NCBI GenBank assembly: GCA_036674765.1
Contig: JARVKI010000006.1
Coordinates: 496,001 to 560,000 of the forward strand
DNA length: 64,000 bases
Direction of reading: 5' to 3'
DNA from: Seiridium cupressi
Lineage: Eukaryota; Ascomycota; Sordariomycetes; Amphisphaeriales; Sporocadaceae
Positions 10,954 to 20,146 of the stretch are shown piece by piece; position 1 is the stretch's first letter; each line of letters begins with the position of its first letter. The position numbers and the translations under genes are program-made. The notes under the pieces are model-generated. The model was not told the origin of the DNA. It was given only the letters and a program-made list of their open reading frames with translations, and searched no databases.

Positions 10954-11765
10954 ATGGCGCTCCCCTTACCGCCTGGCCTCGTGCCGGCAGAGGTCGCCTT
11001 CCTCTGCGAAATGGAACTGGTCACCATAGTGCCACGGCAAAGACTCGAATCCATACCGCTCCTGAGTGTAAATCCTTTAGCAACCCCGCCATCCCGCCTG
11101 CACGCTCGCTAACGGCCCAGGGCGCGACACTGGCGCTGCGGCCACCTCACAGAGCACAGCTGCCCCTGTGGCTGGCCCTGCTGCTGAAGAAGCAGAAGCG
11201 CGCAAACATCGTGGCCCCGGCCTGGCTGCACGCCGCCTCGCTGGCCGAGGTTATCCACCACGAGACCAATGTGGACCCGGAGGCCTTCTCCCCGCCGCCG
11301 CCCCCCGTAATGCGGTCCGACGGCCGGGGCATGGCGCGGTCCTATGCGGAGCCCAAGCCCGGGGACCTCGTCCTCTCGCCGCCCTTCTTGCCCTCGTGCA
11401 CCGCGGACGCCCCCGCCGGATACCTGCCGTACCACTGGCTCGAGCTGGCCGAGACGCTGCTGGCGCACGCCGCAGACGACATACCGAGTGCCGCCGAGGT
11501 GCGGACGCTGCTGCGGGATCTGCAGGAGGTCAGGGCCGCGAAGATGAGGGGAAGCACGACGCAACTCGAGGGCGGAGGCGGTGTGGTCGGTCTCAGGGGA
11601 GTGGGAGCGATAGAATTGGCGGAGAGCAGGGGGTTCGTCCAAGGCGTGGTGGATGGAGTGCGGAAGCTTGGCGCCAGTGTCGAGGCTACGAGGAGAGAAG
11701 AGGAAGAGAGGGGCGCTGGAGACGAAGACGCTGACGAGGACGACGAGGACATGGGATTTGAGTAG
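10954..11765 (+). CDS. psf2: GINS complex subunit PSF2
   Basis: Exons 10954..11067 and 11121..11765 (53-bp intron, GTAAAT...CCCAG with an intron-internal GCTAACG, phase 0) give 252 aa. PSF2 is part of the GINS tetramer, which joins Cdc45 and Mcm2-7 as the replicative CMG helicase. Exon 1 supplies the diagnostic N-terminal strand region ([20 protein letters not shown], then LESIPLLS). Exon 2 has [31 protein letters not shown], the [12 protein letters not shown] helix and [19 protein letters not shown]. The tail after about residue 210 is an acidic Glu/Asp-rich extension seen in fungal PSF2. A long continuous frame starting at 10830 would give a wrong N-terminus; the intron model restores the family motif. 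Confidence 0.93.
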
Positions 11766-12105
11766 GAAGAACCCGGACCTTCTTGACGTCAGCGAGTCTT
11801 GCCCGTCCCGGATTAAGCGGCTCTTCACCTTAAAACGGCGGGAAACATGGAGTTTGAGCGGAGTTCAGGAAACTTGGGAATACCAAAGCTATTCTGCCCA
11901 AGTAGCACAATAAGCAGCCGAGCCAACGCCGTCAAATATAATGTGCAACTCATATTGACCGATTACTTGCATTACACCCGGTACTATATAACCGAATTGC
12001 AGTTCTATCGCTACCAACCAAATTCAGATAAATACCACTTGTTTGGTTGAACGTACACGACTTACTAAGGGTCGGTTGATGATAGATACATTGTGTCGCC
12101 GCTGG
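11766..12105. other. Intergenic, tail-to-tail
   Basis: 340 bp between PSF2 and the small ORF at 12106. Nothing seen beyond presumed 3' flanks. Confidence 0.4.
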
Positions 12106-12459
12106 TTATCTCCCCTCCCACTCTAACTCATATATCTCCGGACGAATCACACGCAGCGGAATCCGTTCTCCATCCGCGGTGATCCGAAACCGCGAGTGGT
12201 AAACCGCGCGATGATCGGGCGTTATCAAGTCTCTCCATTGCTCGACGCTGGCTGCTGTGACCACCACTCTATCCTCAGAAAATACTACGACCTGAGGGAA
12301 CGGTGCGTCGTTCCGCCAGTATCCTTCGAGAGCGAGCCGGATTCCGAGACTCCAGAGAAACAGCGGGACTAGGAATCTGGACTCTTCGATCAATATCTGG
12401 CATGATAATTTGGGCTGCAAGTGGACACGGAGTTTTCCTAAGACATGAGGGAGTTGCAT
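12106..12459 (-). CDS. Small uncharacterised ORF, 117 aa
   Basis: Single-exon ORF opening with ATG in a good fungal context (cgacaATGcaa). The C-terminal two thirds looks protein-like: LALEGYWRNDAPFPQVVVF, SEDRVVVTAASVEQWRDLIT, HRAVYHSRFRITADGERIPL and a final ELEWEGR. No signal peptide is clear; a hydrophobic stretch (FLVPLFLWSLGIRLAL) near residue 30-45 could be one transmembrane helix. No family was recognised. It sits between PSF2 (facing it) and a TMEM42-like transporter gene. The first 30 residues may be 5' UTR or intron read-through rather than protein. Confidence 0.45.
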   Translation of the reverse strand: MQLPHVLGKLRVHLQPKLSCQILIEESRFLVPLFLWSLGIRLALEGYWRNDAPFPQVVVFSEDRVVVTAASVEQWRDLITPDHRAVYHSRFRITADGERIPLRVIRPEIYELEWEGR

Positions 12460-13060
12460 TGTCGACAGTGTACGCGGTTTGTCCTTTGTCGTGTCCCCAA
12501 ATATTGATCGCGGTATTAGTGTTTATTGTGGAACCGTTTATCTTGACAGCGATAGCCTTTCTCGAGTGCGCTATTTGATGCCAAGCTCAGTATATTAACT
12601 TGAAAATAGAAGGCTTATATACTAGGATGTGCTGAATGCGGTGGCATTGTCTTCTCGTCCTTGACATCTAAGGTCTCAGTTTCGTAATTCATTGTGGAAT
12701 AACAATGAGGAGACTTTCGATTAGCGTAACAGAAGTTGGATGTGCTAGTATGATACTATGGAAGTTAACGTCCAGACTACATTGCTATAGAGGATCAAAA
12801 AAAGACAGAAAGAAAGTCAGACTGGTGACGATGTTTCGTGTTGGCGTACACCGATCCATCATCTATATGGCATTATGATGTATCCATCAGGACGACTTAA
12901 GCTATAACGTAGTTGGGAAATTGTTTCGCAGGGTAAAAAGTGTTGTGACGATCATCTTCAGGCCACCATGTTGATAAAACATCTCGCTATTCCTATAATC
13001 TATGTTGTAGGGGTATTGGTCTATATAATACTAATTGAAGCTCGACATCCATATTGACGA
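12460..13060. other. Intergenic
   Basis: 600 bp, AT-rich, upstream of the 12106 ORF and downstream of the transporter. No feature supported. Confidence 0.4.
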
Positions 13061-14506
13061 TCACCTATCGTGCGAATCATCTAGGTCTCCAAGCAAAGCT
13101 ACATCCTCGTCCTCGTCGTCTTTTTCTACCGGTAAGATTCCTTCGACCTGAGGCACTGTGCCAAACGACGGGACACTAAGGCTTGATTCGGCCACTGAAA
13201 TAGCATCCTCCTCTTCTGGAGGGTGAGTCTCTACTTTGCGACCAATGATGACGTTTCCTGCCACCAGCATGGCTGCACCTAGCCACCAAAGTGGCGGCAA
13301 TGACTCCGAGAAAATGATGAATCCCAATATAGCAGTGATCATGAAGTTTGTTGATGTATTCATGATAGATACTTGTGTCGTAGAACTTCCCCGAGCAAGG
13401 GCCTTGGTGAACAAAGTCCACATCTAAGAAATGTCAGAAAATGCAATCCTGGGCGATGGGTAGTAAACGGGCAAAAAATGCCGAGCAAGGGGGTGATGCA
13501 AAGTTCAAGGGACTGTATGCGACATCTTCGGAAGGCTCGGATAGATCTCAGGGCCGATGCTGTGTGGCTTGCAGGAGGGACCAATCAGAAGACTTACCAC
13601 ACCATTGAAGACTAAGTTGAGGCCGAAGAACGCCTATGATCATATGCAAGTTAGTCTACAGGTTACGGTGAGGTCCGACAGCAGAAGAAAATGAGATCTA
13701 GAAGGGAAATGCACGTGGAGTGAGATGGCACTAACGCGGGCTATCCCGCAGACGTTGGAATAGCCTCAGATCCAAAATCGCGACTAGCCCGAACAAAGTT
13801 CGACACTCTAGGTAAGAAGGGCTCTGGCTGACTTACGCAACGAACGATCAGCTCAATGATGTTTTCAATGGCTGTTAGGCCGAAGGCTTTGGCAAAGCTT
13901 TGTGATATATTCGAGGTCAGGTCATTGGTGGTTCTGCGCATCCAATTAGCTTCGTTGTTACACGTAAATACGTGGAAATAAGTAATCTCAATCTGTACGA
14001 TCGCCGCACTGGGGAAGACCCCAACGTGTCGCGTATGATCTTCCGGTAGTTGGCCATGTTGATGAGAACAGGCGTGCTGCACAAGACGAGTAGGTATGAT
14101 GATTCAATGGCTTTGTCTCACCACTGGATCAGACGCGATGGGAGGACTGGCGCAGGGAAGAGAACAATGCCCCAACTCAAAAGGAGAGGGAGACTGACAA
14201 TTTGGCGAATACTCCATTGAAAGCCGCACAAGCACCACTTGCGATCGCAAGCACAATCCACTGATTCCGAGTACTCCAGGAGGCGGGAATGGTCGTAGTC
14301 GCACTTTCTTCATCTGTTGCGCTCACGTTGGAGCGAGTCTCATCGTCGACCATCTTCTCCTGAGAGGCGTCCGTCGGTGGAACAGCTTGCGGGCGTCTCC
14401 GCAAGGTTTGAGTCAAAGCAGGGGCGGCGGAAGAAGTTGTAGGAGGTGAAGATGCCTTCGGAGCTGCGGCCGGCGAAGGCTGAGTCTCTTTCTTGTTACG
14501 GGGCAT
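13061..14506 (-). CDS. Four-helix DMT/EamA-type membrane protein (TMEM42-like)
   Basis: Exons 14506..14199, 13933..13837, 13633..13598 and 13423..13061 give 267 aa. The junctions restore FAKL-TTNDLTSNISQSFAKAF, LIVRC-AFFGLNLVFNGV and NGV-MWTLFTKALARG. A disordered Pro/Ser/Thr-rich N-terminus of about 80 residues precedes four hydrophobic segments (NQWIVLAIASGACAAFNGVF; a paired block around AFFGLNLVFNGVMWTLF; TNFMITAILGFIIF; LWWLGAAMLVAGNVIIG). An acidic C-tail ends DLDDSHDR. This half-size EamA layout matches the TMEM42 group of the drug/metabolite transporter superfamily; substrate and membrane are unknown. The start is the ATG at 14506, since the frame opens upstream only at GTG. Exon 3 is a 36-bp microexon and intron 1 is long (265 bp). 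Confidence 0.85.
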
Positions 14507-15582
14507 GGTGGACACCCGGATCCTGTATTTCAGCGGCGAGGGCGGATGATTCTGGGGCCAGCTTGCTCGTGTATTCTGGGGGGCATCTTGGTTGGCTTGG
14601 GATGACGGCCTGAAGTTCTAGGTGCATAACGCGTGTCCCAACCTTGGCGGAGAACAGTGGGGTGCAATGAGGATCCCAGGCGCTGAGTCGCTACAGAATT
14701 CCCCGAAGGCCCTGAAGACAACGGCGGAAATGACTCGCTTAGTCGACGTGGTAGGATGCCAGGCGTGTCATGGGGTTGCATCTACTTGGGAAAGGGTGCC
14801 TTTCTCGCTGGCAGAATCAAATGACCCAGGTGATCCGAAGCTGAGTGACGATTGGAGGGTCCAAGGGTGGTGTTTGCCGTTCCTGCATACATTGCCAATA
14901 CCGTGCCCCGCTGTTACTGAAATGCCACATGCCAGATGCATCCGAGGCTTGCACTAAAGATGTCGGTGACTGGTCTACGGACCGTTAGCTAACCGAACAT
15001 TCGGCACAACGTCCACTCCTCATCTGCAGAAGAGCCTACAACCAAGGGCAGGTGATACTTGGGGCTTGTGTAACACGTCCCGCAATACCGAAGGAAGTAG
15101 TGCAATAGCCATCCAAGTTGTATATACCATGAAGGCTGTTTTATGTTTCTATGTAATCCGATGAAACATCTCCAATTTTTGAGCCAGTGATCATCTACTG
15201 GAATTGTTAGGGAGATTTACAGACACGTTCATAGTCTCGTCGAATTCCGACAGCACTCATGTATCCTGTTAACCTGGAAGATGAACGAGTGCGGCGCACC
15301 CTGAACTTTGCTGGGGAACAAATCATCAGGGCTGTTCATTGATGCTCAAGGCCTATCCATCCGCTACTATATCCCAGAACTGTGACTCGAGGGAAAGCAA
15401 TCTTGCGGCTGCTGTCATTCTGAGAACTCTGCCTCGTCCATAGATCATATCATCCTGTCCCGTTCCCTACCTGAACGCCGTCATATGCAATTTCCATGTG
15501 CATCCTAATACACGCCAGAGTGTGGCTGCTACTTTCGTGAAGCTTTTTTGCTGGAGTTGCCTCGTTGCCCATCGTTCCCTTC
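14507..15582. other. Intergenic, promoter of the TMEM42-like gene
   Basis: 1.08 kb upstream of the transporter gene and downstream of TOA2. Contains only short, unsupported ORFs. Confidence 0.45.
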
Positions 15583-16096
15583 CTAAGTGGTTCCCTGGGG
15601 CTTAGCAGTGCAGGAAACAATCTTGACCTTGTCGGCTTGCACGTTGGATTGGCCGTTATCCATCTTGAACGTCACATTCTTCAGCTGAAAGGTCCAAACT
15701 TCATCACAGAATCGATACGTGTCTAGACTGCCCTGCAAGACGGAGTCTCGTTAGTCATTTCTCCAACCGATGCGTGGCTGCCTGAGCGGCAGGAGCAACC
15801 AAAGGGGTAGATATGTATGTCCGTATTTACCTTGAACGTCAATCGTGAGCGAACCTTCTCCTGCAGTACCTCTGTAATGGCGCGGTCGAAGTTCGCCAGG
15901 ATTTTCATGGCGAGCTGCGGGTCGATGCGATGATCCTGGATCAGGTCATCGAGCGTGTCCGTCAAAGCGGTGCCTACACTGAAATCACACACGCTAGAGT
16001 TAGCCACTGGGGAGCAAATGTGGTAGCAAGGCAGAGGACGGAGCTGTACCTGCTTCGGCGGTACAGCTCGTAAAAGTTCTGCGGAGCAGAGGCCAT
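15583..16096 (-). CDS. toa2: Transcription initiation factor IIA small (gamma) subunit TOA2
   Basis: Exons 16096..16050, 15978..15831 and 15732..15583 (introns 71 and 98 bp) give 114 aa, the normal TFIIA-gamma length. TFIIA stabilises TBP on the TATA box for RNA polymerase II. The N-terminal four-helix-bundle half reads [20 protein letters not shown], then TDTLDDLI, and ends with [20 protein letters not shown]. The C-terminal beta-barrel half reads [20 protein letters not shown] and [20 protein letters not shown], as in yeast Toa2. Splice junctions split Ser and fall exactly between conserved blocks. It is divergent to the Lsh homologue, with 473 bp between the start codons. Confidence 0.95.
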
Positions 16097-16569
16097 CGTG
16101 ATCTGAGTTGCTCGAGGTCCTGCGACGAGTCTGTCCTGGCGGCGGCGATGTTTGCGGAGGAAAGGGTTGGCTGTTTAAATAGTGTTCGGATAAGAACGGC
16201 GATGGAGATACCAGATGAGTCAGCATGAATGAGCCCCTCTGGCAAACGTTTTGGGCCGAGAGAAATTCCGGAAGCCGCAGAACTCTTTCGGTGGGGCTAG
16301 TGGGGAGCTGGGTTCGGACAGGCAGCAGCCGCAACCAGTGATCACTCAATTCACTTAACGCGTGACATCGCTGCCGTTTCGCGTTCTGCTCGATTTCACC
16401 AACGCGCTAGGGCATGCGCATCGCGCCAGTGAAATCATCGATGTCATTTCTGGAAGTGAAGAAGCGCATGCTTTCCCGTCCAAGTAAACAACAAATGTCT
16501 TCTTGTTTTGGTAATTTCACTGCTAGCTTAGGTCCCTTATAGTACTATTGAATTTCACTCTTAAACGCA
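16097..16569. promoter_or_regulatory. Divergent promoter, TOA2 / Lsh homologue
   Basis: 473 bp between the two ATGs. No recognised regulator sites; presumably a bidirectional housekeeping promoter. Confidence 0.4.
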
Positions 16570-19332
16570 ATGAGCTCCGATACGTCGTCGGATCTGCACT
16601 CTTCTCGTTCACGGGCTCCCTCACGAGCTGCATTAAGTGCGACTTCGTCACCCTCAGCGTCTGGTGGAACCGATCACGCCAAGATGACCGCCACATCAAA
16701 TTTCGCAAATGATCACATGCTCAATGAGGAGAAGAGAGCTCGAGCAGAGAACACAAGAGCAGAGGCAAAACGGCTCGCCCAAGCGCGCAATCGTCGCAAG
16801 AAGCCCGAATTGAGTCCCCAGGAACGTGCTGCCAAGGCGAAAGAGCTCGATGACCTGCTTCGCAAAAGCTCGATTTTCGGTGACATCTTGACACAGAAGA
16901 CCAAGGCTCTGGGGCGGGTTGGGCGAGACTTTGATAACCAAGCCCTTGCAGACGCAGGCGTTGAGTTGAAGGCGCAGCCACAAATCATGAGTGGCGGTAC
17001 CATGCGCGATTACCAGCTCGAGGGGTTGACCTGGATGTACGAAATCATGTTACAGGGCATGAGTGGTATCCTAGCTGATGAGATGGGTCTTGGTAAGTTT
17101 GTGGATTCAAGTGTTATGGTACGAGTTAACCCCCGTCAGGCAAGACAATACAGACCATTTCGTTGGTCGCTCTACTCCGCGAGCAGGAATCCTACTATGG
17201 CCCTCACTTGATAATTGCACCTCTCAGCACCTTGTCGAACTGGCAAGACGAGTTCCAGAAATGGACGCCCAAAATTCCCTTTGCATTATATCACGGCAAG
17301 CCTGAAGAACGCCAGGCCATCTTCAAGAACAAGGTATTCAAGCATTACAAGAGGACGGCCTCGGGGGGCAGCGCCCTGGCAGGGTTCCCTGTGGTCTGCA
17401 CTAGCTATGAAATGGTCTTGAGAGACCATGCCTCCCTCTCCAAGATTGATTGGGCCTGCATTATAGTCGTAAGTAGTGTGATATGGCAATTGGTGGCGTA
17501 AGCTAACAAGCAGTCAGGACGAAGGCCACCGGCTGAAAAATGCAGACGCAAAACTCTTCAGAGAATTGCAACAATTCAAGTCTGCATCTCGCTTTCTCAT
17601 CACTGGAACGCCTCTACAAAATAATCTAAAAGAATTATGGTCGCTGCTCCATTTCCTCATGCCCGAGACTTTCTTGGACTGGGAAGCTTTTGAGGTCTGG
17701 TTTGACTTTGCTGATCTTGCAGACGAGGAAGGTACAGAACAGTTCATTAAAGATCAGTCTAACCAGGAGCTGGTGAAGAAAATCCACAAGGTCTTGCAGC
17801 CACTTCTCTTGCGCCGTATCAAGGCCGACGTGGCCAATTACCTCCCCAGAAAGCGGGAATATGTCCTATACGCGCCAATGACTAAGGAGCAGACGGATCT
17901 GTATAATGTTATCAGTGATCGAGGCACCGACACACGGTCCTATCTAGAGAACAAGGTAGTCGAGCGGCTAACGGGGGCCACGAGTTCACCGCTCAACTCG
18001 ACGCAGACTAGTCGACATACTTCACGTGCCGGCAGTGTTGCGGTATCAGAGGCTGCTTCGGCCGCGCCTAGTGATGCTTCGTCGACAGTCAAAAGGGGTC
18101 GTGGACGACCTCGGAAGAGCGTGGCTGGTAGCACCCCCAATGGAGCCGGCAGTAAGAGGAAGGGTGCTTCGACCGCAGAATCACCCCAGCCGAAGAGTGT
18201 TAAATCGAGTCGGCAATCTACCCCTGCCAGTGCTAGAAGAGGCCGCGGTCGACCAAAGAAGAACATTACGACCTACAACGTTTCCGACGAATCAGACGAC
18301 GACAAATTAGACGATGATGCGTTTGAGGCAAAATTACTGGCCGAGATGGAGGCTGCTCAGAACGAAGACAGTGACGGAGAGATTCATGACGAGGATGAAG
18401 CAGTGCACGCAGCTACTCTGGAGCTTGCCAGTAAGTTGTCCCTCGTGAAGTTGAACGAGTATTACTGACAAGGGGTAGAAATGCAAATAAAGGAGAAAAA
18501 ACTTGGCAATCCACTCATGCAGTTGCGGCTTGTTTGCAATAGTCCCCATAATTTTTACAACCCCTGGACTTTCGACGACAGCTTGGCGATCGACGAAAGT
18601 ATAGTCACCTCTGCTGGCAAGATGCTCCTGCTAGATCGGCTGCTGCCTGAGCTTTTCAATCGTGGCCACAAAGTCTTGATATTCTCGCAGTTCAAGACGC
18701 AACTAGATATCTTGCATGATTACTGTGCCGACTTGCGCAAGTGGAACGTATGCCGCATTGACGGTAGTGTGGCACAAGCAGACCGACGCGAAGAGATCAG
18801 GAGTTTCAATGAGGATCCAGAATTCAAGATATTCCTGCTATCGACAAGAGCTGGCGGTCAGGGTATTAATCTAGCTGCTGCCGATACTGTCATCCTATTT
18901 GATAGTGACTGGAACCCTCAACAAGACCTGCAAGCTCAGGATCGATGTCATCGCATTGGCCAAACCCGTCCTGTTGTCGTTTACCGATTGGCGACCAAGG
19001 GCACTGTTGAAGAAGAGCTGCTATTAAGTGCAGACGCCAAGAGGCGCCTTGAAAAGCTTGTCATCAAGAAGGGCGGCTTCAAGACCATGGGTCAGAAGCT
19101 CGATCCGCACGAAGAGCTGGACAAGGAAACGCTCATGTCACTACTTCTGAAGGATGGCGAAGTATACAAGCACTCAGGTAGTAATCGGATCTTCAACGAT
19201 GAAGATCTCGATGTTCTCATGGATAGAAGCGACGGGGCTTATGATCGTGCTGCTACGGGCGCTGGTAATGCCGATGGATTCCAGGTCGTCGATACAGCTG
19301 CAGACGGGATCACTCAAATCAAGGCCTCTTGA
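16570..19332 (+). CDS. mus-30: SNF2-family ATPase, Lsh/HELLS/DDM1 type (MUS-30/Irc5)
   Basis: Exons 16570..17092, 17140..17468, 17518..18430 and 18479..19332 (introns 47-49 bp) give 872 aa. This is a nuclear DNA translocase that remodels nucleosomes; relatives are plant DDM1, mammalian LSH, Neurospora MUS-30 and yeast Irc5, linked to DNA methylation, cohesin loading or genome stability. A Ser-rich N-terminus and a basic coiled region (about 52-82) precede the ATPase. Motifs: MRDYQLEGLTWMYE, Walker A in DEMGLGKT (170-177), DEGH (285-288), LITGTPLQNN, then the helicase C lobe with LIFSQFKTQLDIL, STRAGGQGINLAAADTVIL and QAQDRCHRIGQTRPVVVYR. An insertion of roughly 150 residues between the lobes (about 435-585) carries two AT-hooks, RGRGRPRK (477-484) and RGRGRPKK (525-532), followed by an acidic stretch. 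All catalytic motifs are intact. Confidence 0.93.
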
Positions 19333-20146
19333 GTTTTGAATGATACGTTTATGAATACATACCCATTGGCTATGGGTATCACTTACGCCATGCACAAAGG
19401 CTGCTGGCAGCAGTAGAGATGGTGTCGGGCCCATATTGTAATTTAGATTGCGGAGTGAACAGTATATATAAAATGCCAATACCAACTGTAGAGGTAGTCA
19501 AGTTATGAGTCATTTATTCGCTGTTCTCGTTTATGGTCGATGGTGATATGCTTTTTTTTTTTTTTTCTTTTTTGGCTTTTTTACCTCGTTTTTTTATCTA
19601 CTCTCGGCAGGATTCCTCTATCCGTACTCGTTTCTATATCAAACCTATTAGCAATATCTAGATGTAAAACTGCATGAAAACAAGGAAAAGCCCGTCGCAA
19701 TATTCAGCCTATTCAAACTATCATATGTTCGCTTTATACGATATTCGGCAATTGGTCTGGTATTTCACTGTCTCATGTTTTGAAACAGTCAAATACCTGA
19801 CGTAGCACGTCCAGACGCCGACGTGGCTTTCGAATGCCGGTATGGCAATGAACGGTGGTAATGTTGTCAAGTATGTGGCTTCGCCACTTTCACGTACCTT
19901 CGTCTCTACCAACAGATGGGGAAGTTGCCATCACCGCCTGTCCAGAAGGCAGGAAGAAACATGCAGAGCAGGAAGTCAAGATACGAAAGAGGCAAAGAAA
20001 AGCTGGTACTTTGGCTCTTTCCCGCCCTTCCCACATATGATGGTGGTCTGGTTTTTCAATTAAGTTGTATTTCACCCAGTATCAGAACACAATGAGAGTC
20101 GCAAATGTAATAGCATCTAGTGTATTTCATGGCAGTGACAACTCGT
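19333..20146. other. Intergenic, tail-to-tail, with T-rich tracts
   Basis: 3' flanks of the Lsh homologue and the CLC gene. Contains a run of 15 T at 19552..19566 followed by further T-rich blocks to about 19597. No ORF supported. Confidence 0.5.

Noticed and set aside
10830..11120. Upstream extension of the PSF2 frame
   Set aside because: Gives an unrelated N-terminus and reads through the intron; the spliced model restores the family start in another frame.
11109..11828. 239-codon minus-strand ORF
   Set aside because: Antisense to PSF2 exon 2, composition is a shadow of the GC-rich coding strand.
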